From assembly GCF_019393635.1 (NCBI RefSeq), contig NC_057863.1:641797306-641861305 (forward strand): 64,000 bases of DNA, written 5' to 3'. This DNA comes from Dromiciops gliroides. Its lineage: Eukaryota > Chordata > Mammalia > Microbiotheria > Microbiotheriidae. Under the pieces are notes generated by a model, which did not search any database, was not told where the DNA came from, and saw only the letters and a list, made by a program, of their open reading frames with translations. The stretch's first letter is position 1. Every line of letters begins with the position of its first letter. This document shows, one piece after another, positions 21,401 to 29,134 of this stretch. Position numbers and translations under genes: made by a program.

Positions 21401-23756
21401 ACCCACGGGCCCGGCCACAGCAATGGGTCCTGGGACAGATCTCTCTGCCACCGGTCCTGTCACAGAGCCACCCACAGGTTCCGAGGCAGCCATAGGCTTG
21501 TTCATAGCCCCGGGAGCAGCCACGGCCTTGGCCCCAGATAAAGACTCAGGCTCAGTGATGGTTATAGGTTTGGCCACCGCTTCAGCCACAGCCAGTGGTG
21601 TCTTTGGGGCCACGCACTGAGGGTGGTTCTTCACCAGGCGACAGGATTTACCCTCAGTGCAGAAATAATTCTTGCAGGTTGGTGGGTAGACAGAGCCTGG
21701 ATCCAGAGGAAAGGGATGTGGGGGAGGCACTGGTGGTGGGGGCAGGGAATGAGGGAAAGGATCGGTGTGGGGCAGAGGGAGGGAGCCTGTTTGGGGAAGG
21801 GTCCCTGAGGGGGCCTGGGGGAGGAGCTGAGAGAGGGAACCGGGCTCTGTCTGTAGGGATGAGATCTGTGGAGAGTGAACTAAGGATCCGAGATCTTGCG
21901 GACCGGCGGATACAGTCCCAGTTTGGACGGCTGCAGGGGGGAAGAGGCAAACAGCGAGAGTGAGACTAGGAGCCGGGTGCCCAGCTTTCTAGCTCCTTTG
22001 TCCATCTACGGGATGCAAACACCGGGATCGCGCACTCCTAGCCCTCAGAGACCCAGAGTTCCCTCCCCCCAGTCCCCGGGGCCTGCGAACTCCCCACCTC
22101 CCCTAGTGACTCGGCTGGCCCCAGCTCTGAACTCTCCAAAGCCATGGTGGCCCGGCTCACCAGCCTGCCGCACTGCCTGGGTTCCAAAGCCAGCATTCGC
22201 TGAGGTCCCGCAGCTGAGGACCCCTATTGCTTGGCCCCCGAGAGTCTCCAGCCGGTGGCTCCCGCCGCCTCCAGCGCCGTAGGCGACCTCCGTCCAGGAA
22301 AAGCTTCCATCTCCGCAGGGAATGGACCTCCAGTGCAAGTCGGTGAGCGGCCGCTTATCCAGAAGCACGGTCCCCGGCTCCGGCCCCTCTCCGGGGGCCA
22401 CGAGCAGGGCCAAGTTGGAGAAGCCTGGCTGCGCCGTCAGGGAGTAGCAGCTGCCGTAGGAGCCCACCGGCGGCACCTGCGCAAACCAGGGGTCGTAGGC
22501 CACGCCCTCCCGGGACCCGCCTCCGGCCAAGAACAGCACCTGGACCCTGGCGGAGGACCGGAGCACCAGGGGCCTCAGCGAGTCCACCGGGAAACGCAGG
22601 ACGCGGCCGGGGTTCAGCACGCGCTCGCCCGCGGTCCCGCCGCTCCAGAAGTTCAGGAGGCTGCCGCTGTCCGACACCACGTAGACGTAGTCGCAGGGAC
22701 TCTTAGTCCCGGGGACCCGCGAGGCGAAGGGAGGCACGGCGTAGATGCGGCCCCAGTGGCCCATGGGCAGCAGCTGCTCGCACACATGCTCGCAGTCGCG
22801 GCCAGAGCGCAGACAGCTGTGGCCCGCCACCACCGCCACCGGCAGCTCGGCGTTCACAGAGGTCCCGGACAGGTCGGCTTCACTCTGCACCTGCACCGCT
22901 TCGAAGGGCGCCAGGGTGACATCCAGGGGCCGGCCGGCCGGGTGGGTCACGCCCCCCAGGGTCACGGCGCACGGCGGGGTCAGCTGAACCCGCGTGGACT
23001 GGGAACCCGCCACCACTGCAAACTCCTTGTACCTGTCGCTGGGCTGCAGCGCCGGCGTGACCACGGTGTAACGCCTGCCCAGCAGCTCGCAGGGGAAAAG
23101 CAGCGCCGTGTCCAGAGAACGCGGCCGGGAGTTCACGGCCATCACGGACACAGGCCGCGACGACGTGACCTGGACGGCGCCAGGGCCCACTCCCGAGCCG
23201 CGCAGTTCCACGCTCGATGGCAGCCGAACGCATCGCGTGCGCCCGGGCTCCAGGTTCAGCTCCTGCCGAAAGGAGGCCACCGGAGCCTCCACCGTCACCA
23301 GGGCTGGCCCCGGCTCAGCCGTCGGCACCTCCTGCGGCGAAGACACGTAGAGGCGGAAGTCTGGCGCTGCCGTGCCCCCGTTCTGCATGAAGGCCGTGAG
23401 GAAGCAGCGGCCCAGGGGACCCCCGGTGACCGAACCTGGTGGAGGATGAAGCGAGAGCTGGGGTCAAGTCCTCGGGCCACCCCTCCCAGCCAGCGCCCTG
23501 CCGCCGATCCAACCCCTGAGTAGGACTCCCGGGCACACCCCTCCTTCTTTGACTTAGAGCCAACCAGACCCGCTCACTACAGCCCACCCTCCTCGCAGCC
23601 AACACAAGCAACCCACTACTGCAGAACCTCGTTGCTCAGAGTGAGCGCTCCAAGCTCAACTACCCCAGCCCCACTGCCTCCCGGGTCTCTTCCTTAACAC
23701 TCACCCCACGGGAGCCAGAGGAAGATGAAGAGCAGGGCGGGTAGGCAGGCAGCCAT
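4152..23756 (-). CDS. FCGBP-like secreted multi-domain VWD/TIL/C8 glycoprotein, partial at 3' end
   Basis: Fifteen coding exons join with consistent phase to 2845 codons without a stop: 23705-23756, 22161-23435, 20852-21930, 19667-20654, 16377-16984, 14901-15459, 14121-14689, 13146-13680, 12090-12289, 11833-11974, 10754-11412, 9237-9774, 8194-8774, 6982-7531, 4152-4351. Domain order is signal peptide, IgGFc-binding N-terminal domain, repetitive linker, VWD1-C8, then TIL-VWD-C8 (2), TIL-VWD-C8 (3), an extra TIL, TIL-VWD-C8 (4), TIL-VWD-C8 (5) and a final TIL. This is the architecture of FCGBP, a secreted goblet-cell mucus protein. The last exon ends in phase 0 at a donor, so the gene continues past the left edge. 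Oddities are the absence of GDPH in every VWD, coding repeats in exons 3 and 4, and a degenerate VWD4. Zonadhesin is a weaker alternative because the N-terminal domain is FCGBP-type. Family assignment is confident; orthology to FCGBP itself is doubtful because of the neighbouring genes. Confidence 0.88.
5741..5818 (+). repeat. Three tandem 26-base repeats
   Basis: Units at 5741-5766, 5767-5792 and 5793-5818 of the form GTGGGCCAATATTATACAGT followed by CAGGAG, inside an FCGBP-like intron. Confidence 0.85.
6172..6306 (-). mobile_element. WSINE-like SINE with target-site duplication
   Basis: Reverse copy flanked by GGGCTGCTCATTTTT (6138) and GGGCTGTTCATTTTT (6308). Confidence 0.85.
6334..6443 (-). 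mobile_element. WSINE-like SINE, truncated
   Basis: Reverse copy preceded by a T-run; it lacks the final CCACCTAGCTGCC part. Confidence 0.75.
6811..6904 (-). mobile_element. 5'-truncated WSINE-like SINE with exact 18-base target-site duplication
   Basis: TCCTCTGTGGCTACTTTT occurs at 6769-6786 and again at 6903-6920 around a reverse SINE that lacks its tRNA-like head. The perfect duplication suggests a young insertion, about 60 bases from exon 14. Confidence 0.85.
6982..7531 (-). CDS. FCGBP-like exon 14: second half of VWD5 plus C8
   Basis: Phase 0 to 1. It starts VDGERCRLPVVLPG, with core GLCGNFNGDGGIDDF and C8 CHSFVQPDPFFGFCLRDMC. It ends PKLC followed by a split codon at the GTGAGT donor. 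A 5'-truncated SINE lies just outside the exon at 6811-6904. Confidence 0.83.
8194..8774 (-). CDS. FCGBP-like exon 13: TIL plus first half of VWD5
   Basis: Phase 1 to 0. TIL CPAHSHYELCGPRCPVMC, then CREGCVCDAGFVLSGASCV. VWD5 starts GPTHGLTFDGRVLGGLAGQCTYLL, with GPTH in place of GDPH. Very similar in layout to exon 7. Confidence 0.83.
8800..9060 (+). repeat. GA-rich tract in FCGBP-like intron 12
   Basis: Purine-rich GAGAGACAGA-type repeats between exons 13 and 12. No coding potential recognised. Confidence 0.65.
9237..9774 (-). CDS. FCGBP-like exon 12: degenerate second half of VWD4 plus C8
   Basis: Phase 0 to 1. The exon begins VDGILGSLPFFHG. Where other VWD domains have GLCGNFNGD, this one has CGLCGGMTGG, losing the Asn/Asp residues usually tied to calcium binding but keeping a full CGLC. 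The C8 segment is CHRILNPVPFLEDCLDEVC and the exon ends with PGLC at the donor. Confidence 0.8.
10095..10260 (+). mobile_element. MIR/Ther-1 or L3-like fragment in FCGBP-like intron 11
   Basis: TTCAACAAGCATTTATTAAA followed by TTGCCAGGCACTGCGCTAGG; the 3' part is diverged. A related fragment lies at 11538-11680. Confidence 0.55.
10754..11412 (-). CDS. FCGBP-like exon 11: proline linker, TIL and first half of VWD4
   Basis: Phase 1 to 0, 659 bases. It opens with a Pro/Val/Leu linker (YPLVPPVPLTPPLVP), then TIL CPLYSRYVPCGPACPATC. VWD4 starts SGDFRFQTFGGTRYNFSGSCVYRL, in which GDPH reads GDFR and the TFDG motif is TFGG. The domain looks more diverged than its neighbours. Confidence 0.8.
11833..11974 (-). 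CDS. FCGBP-like exon 10: second part of the extra TIL module
   Basis: 142 bases, phase 0 to 1. It encodes a Cys-rich segment (CTSACSCQPGEGVTCAPHQC, then HICIISSG) that in the other assemblies directly precedes a VWD. Here it is followed by a proline-rich linker and another TIL in exon 11. With exon 9 it forms a symmetric phase 1-1 cassette that can be gained or lost without shifting the frame. Confidence 0.75.
12090..12289 (-). CDS. FCGBP-like exon 9: first part of an extra TIL domain
   Basis: 200 bases, phase 1 to 0. It encodes CPRHSHYSLCADPCPAAC, then CSEGCQCDPGFFPAAGTCV and ends GLYFP at a GTGAGC donor. No VWD follows in this exon, unlike exons 5, 7, 11 and 13. Its length and phases match exon 15 exactly. 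Confidence 0.8.
12421..12890 (+). repeat. CT microsatellite in FCGBP-like intron 8
   Basis: About 470 bases of CT/TCTG-rich sequence with repeated CTCAATGTCTGTCT blocks. Purines are on the sense strand here, opposite to the other tracts in this gene. Confidence 0.85.
13146..13680 (-). CDS. FCGBP-like exon 8: second half of VWD3 plus C8
   Basis: Phase 0 to 1. It starts VDGVRCCLPFGLPGGG, with core GLCGNYNGNSADDL and C8 CHRILPPEPFFQSCVADAI. It ends AACQEAG...RLC at the donor. Between this exon and exon 9 lies a CT microsatellite of about 470 bases. Confidence 0.83.
14121..14689 (-). CDS. FCGBP-like exon 7: TIL plus first half of VWD3
   Basis: Phase 1 to 0. The TIL domain is CPVHSHYELCGPACPLTC, then CREGCVCDPGFVLSGTACV. 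VWD3 starts GGPHCRTFDGATFHLRGHCSYAM, with GGPH in place of GDPH. It is closely similar to exon 13, suggesting a later duplication within the gene. Confidence 0.83.
14901..15459 (-). CDS. FCGBP-like exon 6: second half of VWD2 plus C8
   Basis: Phase 0 to 1. It starts VNGAWRNLPYQVG and carries the VWD core GLCSNFDGDPTNDL, in which a Ser replaces the usual Gly of GLCGN. The C8 segment CHHRLTPQGYFQDCIRDAC follows and the exon closes with WRTPDFC at the donor. Confidence 0.83.
15490..16320 (+). repeat. GA-rich tract in FCGBP-like intron 5
   Basis: Purine-rich GAGACAGAGA-type repeats becoming nearly pure GA/GGGA at 15960-16200, between exons 6 and 5. Confidence 0.8.
16377..16984 (-). CDS. FCGBP-like exon 5: TIL plus first half of VWD2
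   Basis: Phase 1 to 0. The TIL domain starts CGPNSHYEPCGSACPATC and continues CACDPGFV. VWD2 begins with GAGHFETFDGRRYGFSGSCSYLL, where GDPH is replaced by GAGH. The acceptor (GAAG followed by CACGG) has a weak polypyrimidine tract, but the reading frame requires a junction here. Confidence 0.82.
17413..17549 (-). mobile_element. WSINE-like SINE
   Basis: Reverse copy in FCGBP-like intron 4, from GGCAGGGTAATGAGGGTT to CTTAGCTGCCC. Confidence 0.75.
17837..18066 (+). mobile_element. Long-type SINE (about 230 bases)
   Basis: Shares the SINE head but has a different 3' half: CCTCAGTTTCCTCATTTGTC, CCACTCCAGCATCTTTGCCA, then GGGGTCAGGAAGAGTTGGCA. It is a second SINE family, also seen at 18729, 27003, 39681 and 47480. 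Confidence 0.7.
18729..18968 (+). mobile_element. Long-type SINE
   Basis: Forward copy ending GGGTCACAGAAAGTCTGACA and an AACAACAAG tail. Confidence 0.75.
19122..19250 (+). mobile_element. WSINE-like SINE
   Basis: Forward copy, GGACAGCTAGGTGGCGCAGT to ACTTAACCCTCATTGCCC, with a small internal deletion. Confidence 0.75.
19667..20654 (-). CDS. FCGBP-like exon 4: second half of VWD1 with inserted repeat array, plus C8 domain
   Basis: Phase 0 to 1, 988 bases against 535-560 for the equivalent exons 6, 8, 12 and 14. The excess is an insertion of about 136 residues between the strand LSYRGTELWVEVQ and the strand IAFRLIYDW, made of a Thr/Gly/Ala/Lys/Ser array with about 16-residue period. Downstream the VWD core GLCGNFNGDPADDF is intact. 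The C8 domain follows (CHPILNPKPFVLSCLQAAC) and the exon ends at a Cys codon, as in related exons. Confidence 0.82.
20162..20570 (-). repeat. In-frame coding minisatellite (48-base period) in VWD1
   Basis: About 408 bases encode roughly 136 residues. The cleanest part has four consecutive 16-residue units beginning AKAGSESGTWTGTKTK, AKAGSESGTWTGSETG, AKAGPGSRTWTGTETG and AKAGPGSGTWTGTSTR, with degenerate copies upstream. The frame is preserved and the flanking VWD strands are recognisable, so it is translated if exon 4 is used. Confidence 0.8.
20852..21930 (-). CDS. FCGBP-like exon 3: Cys-rich stub, repetitive linker and first half of VWD1
   Basis: Phase 1 to 0. It encodes a short Cys-rich segment (CKNYFCTEGKSCRLVKNHPQC), then about 160 residues of Gly/Ser/Glu/Pro/Ala-rich linker with 12-residue near-repeats, then the start of VWD1 (CWASGVPHFHTFDG). 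The usual GDPH is replaced by GVPH. Two acceptors fit the phase equally well: 21930, which adds a Pro/Leu/Ser-rich stretch of about 78 residues, and 21696, which starts just before the Cys-rich stub. The true 5' edge is unresolved. Confidence 0.75.
21125..21320 (-). repeat. In-frame 36-base coding repeat in the exon 3 linker
   Basis: The linker before VWD1 contains 12-residue near-repeats: SGLGNLGMSVPE, SGLGSVGVSTVE, SGQESLGVPLEE and TGFGTVKETARE. It is Ser/Gly/Glu-rich with no cysteines, consistent with an extended spacer that could be O-glycosylated. Confidence 0.7.
22161..23435 (-). CDS. FCGBP-like exon 2: IgGFc-binding N-terminal domain
   Basis: A single 1275-base exon (phase 1 to 1) encodes about 425 residues beginning with GRCFLTAFMQN. 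It covers the FCGBP N-terminal domain, including segments such as RPVSVMAVN and VVTPALQP and the Cys-rich region around HSCLRSGRDCEHVCEQL. In FCGBP this region was described as binding the IgG Fc part; whether this paralogue binds IgG cannot be told from sequence. The exon is much more GC-rich than its neighbours. That explains a long antisense open frame over the same bases, which is not called as a gene. Confidence 0.85.
23705..23756 (-). CDS. FCGBP-like exon 1: signal peptide
   Basis: ATG at 23756 in a good Kozak context. The exon encodes a 17-residue start with a Leu/Ile/Phe-rich hydrophobic core (LPALLFIFLWLPW), typical of a secretory signal peptide. It ends in phase 1 at a GTGAGT donor. 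Confidence 0.8.
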
Positions 23757-23973
23757 GGCTGGGGGAGAGGGAGCAGGATCGAGAAGATGTTCTTCCACCT
23801 GCGCCCATTCCCATACCCTACTTTGATCCTAGCCTGCAGCCCCCGAGTTGGAGTCCTCCCCCTATCCCCCAAAACACCTCTCATACCCCACACCTGCCCC
23901 TTGAAAGATCCAAGCATCCTGCTCCCCAGCTCAGAGAATAAAGCACTGGCCTAGGATCTGGCTGGGGCCTCAC

Positions 23974-24022
23974 CTGCCTGAGGAGCCTGGCTGGAGCTGC
24001 TCCTTCTGCAGGGGGATTTATA
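23974..24022 (-). promoter_or_regulatory. TATA-box promoter and 5' UTR exon of the FCGBP-like gene
   Basis: On the minus strand TATAAA lies at 24022-24017. About 30 bases downstream a short candidate non-coding exon ends at a CAG/GTGAGG donor (low end 23974). The next acceptor, a pyrimidine tract followed by CCCAG, sits immediately before the initiator ATG at 23756 (context AGCCATGG). The start site near 23990 is inferred from TATA spacing. A TATA-driven promoter without a CpG island fits a tissue-restricted gene. Confidence 0.6.
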
Positions 24023-24117
24023 CTCCCCAACACTTAGGTCCAATACTGGGTCCCCAGCCCCACCCTTTCCTCACACGGATGTTCCCATTAGTGTTGGCTC
24101 CCGGCAGACCAGGGCCT

Positions 24118-24127
24118 GTAATTAACC
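24118..24127 (-). promoter_or_regulatory. Candidate homeodomain/HNF1-type site upstream of the TATA box
   Basis: About 95 bases upstream of the TATA box the minus strand reads GGTTAATTAC inside a short AT-rich stretch with several TAAT cores (24118-24146). This resembles an HNF1 half-site or an Antp/CDX-type homeodomain site, as found at epithelial promoters. Sequence match only. Confidence 0.3.
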
Positions 24128-24537
24128 TTAATGAGCCTAAATTACCCAGTACCCAGAAGGTCTGAGGGAGAGATGGGTAGAGGGGCAGAGACAAGAATAG
24201 AGAGATGGGGACAGAAAGAGAGAGAGAGAGGGACAGAGATAGAGACAGTCAGGAAAAGAGATTAGGACAGAAAGAGACAGGAGAGAGACAGGGAGGAATT
24301 CCAAGCTAGGGAAGGGGCAGAAAAGAGGAAGGCTGGATGGAGAGGTTACAAAAGAGAAAGAGAATAGAAAGAAGAGACAGGAGAGAGACAAAGGAGAGGA
24401 AGACAGGGAGAAAGAACTGTGAAATAGACTGGAGGAAATATAGAGATAGAAGATCAGGGATGAGGGACAGACAGGAAGAAAGAGACAGGGATCGATACAG
24501 AAAGAAATGGAGGTAGGCAAAAGTAGAAACTGCAAGG

Positions 24538-24740
24538 TATAATAGTTGACATTTATGAAGCACTTAATATACATTATTTTGTTGGGCCTTCACCCTTATA
24601 AACCAGGTATTATCACCCCCATTTTACAAATACTGTAATTGAAGTTCAGAGAGGTTGAATAAATGGCCCATGATCACACAGCTCCTGAATAGCAGCAGCC
24701 CCAGATTTCCTACCTCCAAGTCCAGTATTCTTTTTACTGT
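24538..24740 (+). mobile_element. MIR-like fragment upstream of the FCGBP-like gene
   Basis: TTTATGAAGCACTTAATATA, CCCCCATTTTACAAATACTG and GATCACACAGCTCCTGAATA in MIR order. Confidence 0.6.
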
Positions 24741-24749
24741 AGTATGAGA

Positions 24750-25107
24750 CCTCCTTCATCAAGAGAGAGAGACAGAGACAGAGACACAGAGACAGAGAGA
24801 GAGAAAAGAGAGAGAAGAGAGAGACAGAGACAGAGAGAGTCAGAGGGAGACAGAGAGAGAAGAGAGACAGAGACAGAGAAAGGGTCAGAGAGGGAGACAG
24901 AGAGAGAAACAGAAAGAGAAGAGAGACAGAGACAGAGAGTCAGAGAGAATCAGAGAGGGAGACAGAAACAGAGAGAGAGACAGAGAAACAGAGAGAGAGA
25001 CAGGGAGAGAGACAGAGAGAGACAGGGACAGACAGAGAAGAGAGAGAGGAGAGAGACAGACAGAGACAGAGAGAGAGGGACAGAGACACAGAGAAAGAGA
25101 GAGGAGG

Positions 25108-25177
<70 letters not shown>

Positions 25178-25185
25178 CAGAGAAC
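24750..25185 (+). repeat. GA/GACA microsatellite
   Basis: About 430 bases of GAGACAGAGA repeats ending in a pure (GA)n run of roughly 70 bases at 25105-25175. Confidence 0.9.
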
Positions 25186-25599
25186 AAGCTTGGAGAATAA
25201 AATGGAGAGATAGAGATTGAGGGTGGGGGTGGCAACTAGGAGAGAGTGGGGGATAAGAATTCTTAGGCAGAGGGAACAGTGAGTGGGACGAATAGAAACT
25301 CTGTAGACCTAGAAGCAGGAAGCACCTAGGAGCTAGGACCTGGGGGCCTGGATCCCTGAGAAGACTGGGGGATAATAAGGAAGCAGCCGCCTGGGTCCTG
25401 GCAGAGACCTGGCAGGCTTGTGGAAGGACTCTTTGTCCCAGGATGCCTGGTTTGGAGGAAGGGGGGCAAGCATGGACAATGGCCTAGACGTCATCCTTTG
25501 TCCCAGAACATCTCGAGCCAGAGAACAAAGATGCCGCACCCCAATCTGGAGCCAGGAGTGCACTGCCCTGGTCACCTGCCCAGGGACAAGGGGAGATGG

Positions 25600-26900
25600 G
25601 GGGAACCACAAAAGACCATGGTGAGGGTGACATAGAGAGGACAAATGGGGGACAATGTAAAAGGGGCATAAAAACAGGGAGGGGTGGTAGAAGAGAATAC
25701 AGATTGGGTGAACATGGAGAGAATGGTATGAGGAGATATGAGGCGACATGGGGGACAGTGGGGAAAATAGTCTATAGTATGGATGACACGGTGAGGACAG
25801 CGTGGGGGGACATGGAGGACGATTTATGTAGGATCAAGACAAGAGGGGAGAGAAAGAGGTGGGAATCATGTGGGCAGACAGTGTGCTGGGGATGTGGCGG
25901 GACCAAATGATGAGAAGTGGGAACACAGAGATAGTGCAGTTTGGAGATCAAAGGGAGACAGACATGAGGAACAATGACTGAGGAGACAGCATTGGAAAGA
26001 GATAACAATGGAGGACAGACACAATAAACATTGTGTGGGGAGCAAAGAAGACTGGAGGGGCTGTGAGAAGCTGTATGGAGGACAAGCATTAAGTTAATGC
26101 ACGTGAGGAGAATGAGGGAGAACTGGGATGGGGGAGGACAAAGGTTTGAGGCGAGAGGGGGACAAGGTGTAGGGACATAGCAGTAGTTTGGTAGGAAGAC
26201 ATTATGGAAAATGGGGGGTGAGAGTGACAGTGAGATGTAGAGAACAGTGAGAATGTGACTTGGGAAGAATGGAAAGACACAGGACACTGGTGATGGAAAA
26301 GGACAAGAAAGACAGCATATTGTGCAAAGTGTATGGGGACAGTGTGGGAGGGTGGAAGGGAATGTAGAAGGGAGTGTGCTGGATGGAGAGTGGATAGTGA
26401 GGGGAGAACAGATGGCCCAGACAGCCATTGTGGGGAGACCTGGTAGAGACGGGACAGTGTCAAGGTTGGGGGGGGATCAGGGACAGTAGGATGGAGCAGG
26501 GCCACACAGAACACAAATACCATGGGGGTACATGGGCGAGAGCTGGGGGCGGGGCAGTGTGAACAGCATACGGGAGATGGTGTGGTGGGCACCTTGTGGG
26601 CAGTAAGGGAAGGACTCCAGGGTTAGGGAGCAGAGCACAGGGATCACAGGGAGGGGTGTCACACGTGAAGTGTCTGAAAGACAAGAAGGAGATTGGGGTA
26701 GAAATTGGGTGGGGAGAGGATAGTAGAGGGATAGGCAGAGAATGGAATCAGACAGAAGAGAGATAGGGTGAGCAAAGACAAGAGACAAAATGGCAAGAGA
26801 CAAAGACAGAGAGACAGGAGAAAGTCAAAGGAGGGGAAATACTGGCACAATGGAGGGCAGTTTAGGAAGCTGTGGGAGATGTGAGAGGCAATGTGAAATA
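25600..26900 (+). repeat. Degenerate GGGGACA/GTGGGG purine-rich array
   Basis: About 1.3 kb with frequent GGGGACANTGTG-, GGAGGACA- and TGTGGGGA-like words and marked purine excess on the plus strand. It looks like an eroded minisatellite. Open frames on the minus strand here are Pro/Ser/His/Leu-rich and not credible as genes. Confidence 0.5.
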
Positions 26901-27002
26901 ACACCAGAGATAATGTGAGGGAACTGTGGGTTGGAGATATGGTTTAGTATGCTCCTCTTCTCAGGAATCCTGGACATTTCGCCCCACCCTAGGTATATGC
27001 CT

Positions 27003-27259
27003 GGGGCAGCTTGGTGTCCAAGTGGATGAAGTGTTGTGCTGGGAGGGACCCAGGAAGACTCATCTTCCTGAGTTCAAATACAGCCTCAGACACTTACTAT
27101 CTGTGTGACCTCAGGCAAGTCATTTCACCCTGTTTGGCTCAGTTTCCTTGCCAGTTGAATGAAATGGAGAAGAAAATGGCAACCCACTTCAGGATATTTG
27201 CCAAGAAAATCCCAAATGAGGTCATGGAAAGTCAGACAACAACTGAAAATTGACAACAA
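27003..27259 (+). mobile_element. Long-type SINE
   Basis: Forward copy with GAGTTCAAATACAGCCTCAG, CCTCAGGCAAGTCATTTCAC and GGTCATGGAAAGTCAGACAA, ending in ACAACAACAAAG. Confidence 0.7.
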
Positions 27260-27501
27260 CAAAGTTGTATTCCTTCCATTCCATTCATCCAGGAGACTCT
27301 GTTTCTTTTTGCAGGAAGAAGTGTCTTACCCCCTCTAAACATGGGCAGTCTCCCATGGCCTAAGGTGGGTCCTTGTGTGTATCCCCGGGGGCCCTATGGG
27401 AGAGGGGAGGAATAGGAAAAGGTCTGCGACCAAGAAAGGGAGCGGGAGAGAGGTCAGAACTTCTTCCCTTCTCCCTCTTTACCAGTAAAATTTAAGTTCC
27501 T

Positions 27502-27636
27502 GGGGCAGCTAGGTGGCGCAGTGGATAGAGCACTGGCCCTGGATTCAGGAGGACCTGAGTTCAAATCCAGCCTCAGACACTTAACACTTACTAGCTGTGT
27601 GACCCTGGGCAAGTCACTTAACCCCAATTGCCTCAC
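27502..27636 (+). mobile_element. WSINE-like SINE
   Basis: Near-consensus full-length forward copy, GGGGCAGCTAGGTGGCGCAG to CCCCAATTGCCTCAC, followed by a C/A run. Confidence 0.85.
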
Positions 27637-29134
27637 CCCCCCCCAAAAAAAATGTAAGCTCCTGTAGGTCAGGCACTGTTGCCTTTTTTGTCTCCTGCAC
27701 CCAGCACAATGTAGGCACTTAATAAATGACTGATTCATTAATCAAAAGGTGAAACAATAGGGAAGAGGGAGGTAGAAAAAAAAATCCTCATAAATAACCT
27801 TTGCTGCATCTAAGTCAGGTTGAAGGGAGGGATCTCCCCAAAGCCAAGATTGGTGGAGCTCCTGGAAGAGGCTGAGCCCTGGATGGGCTGGATTCGGGTT
27901 TGCGCCACTGCTTCAGTCCCATGGCCTCAGCTCAGCTTCTATCTGATTGAGTGAACCAACAACCAGCATTCATGTCCTGGCGCCTTGAGAACCCGACTCA
28001 GGGGTATTTCATAGACTCACAGATTTGGAGGTAGAAGAGATCAAGTCCAGCACCCTCATTTGACAAACGGGGAGCCTCAGGCATAGAGAGACTGGAGAAC
28101 ATGGATCCAGTTATTCAGCTAAAGTGTCTGAGGCAAGATCTGAACCCACATCTTCCTGATTCCAATTTCGCTGCCCTGTCCAAGCCCCCTACTGGATTTC
28201 AGAGTGGGGGGTTGAACTGGAATTCCCCCATTCAATTTATACACAATCCAAATGGGGAGCGGCAGCTCCGGCATTTCCCCAGCCCAGAAAACGTCCCTTG
28301 GAACTGATGGGACCAAGCCCAAACTCCTCTGGGGTCCGAAGCCTGGATCCAATGTTGTCTCTTAGTGTTCCCCACTGTGCACCCCACACTCTGGCTAAAC
28401 TGGAGCCACTGTCCACCAAAGGGGCCCCATGTTCTCCTGCCTTCAATCCTACCGGCCCTCGGCCTGCAATGCCTGCCCCATCACCCCTCTCACTGTCCAT
28501 CTTGGCCTAGTGGAACATTATCCACCCCATGCAACCTTCCCTCCCTCCCCTGGTGAGGGCCAAGGGACTTCACTCCATCCCTCCCTTCTCCCTACAAGGA
28601 AGGGAGTGAAACTACCCCTGACTTGAGTACCCGTGGGCTCTAAGAGATCCACACCTCCCCCACCAGCCTGGCTCCCTTCTCCCTGAGGACACTGGGCACA
28701 ACAGTCTTTCGAACAAGGTCAGGAGAAGCTATGGACCACAGCTGGATAACTCAGGAGTCCTGGAGCCGAGTGTTCCCTGGGGTAATGACCTGAATCCATC
28801 ACTGCTGATAAATGGGCCAGATGGGGCCTTCTTCTTGGCCACAAGAAAGCACACATGAGCACTGAGGACAACACTTGCCCAGCCCATCCTCTGCTGGGGC
28901 CAGTGCTGCTGGGTGGATGGTTTGGGGACCCAGGAAATGCCTGGTGACTGCAGGAAAACCAGCCTCTTGCCCACCCTTCACCAAGGATCATGGGACCTGG
29001 TATCATCATGGAGCAGTAGTGGTATAGAATAGGGGGTGGGGGACAGGAGCTGAAGTTGAGAAGATCTGGCTTCAGATCCCACCTCAGACCCGGGCAAGTC
29101 ATTGAAACTTTTCTTTCTTTCTTTCGTTTTTTTG

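Noticed and set aside
22231-23523. 430-codon open frame on the plus strand
   Set aside because: It lies antisense to the GC-rich FCGBP-like exon 2, is Arg/His/Gly/Pro-rich without recognisable domains, and is best explained as a shadow of the real minus-strand frame.
25772-26428. 218-codon open frame on the minus strand
   Set aside because: It comes from the degenerate purine-rich array, with Pro/Ser/His/Cys-rich low complexity and no start context, splice partner or domain.
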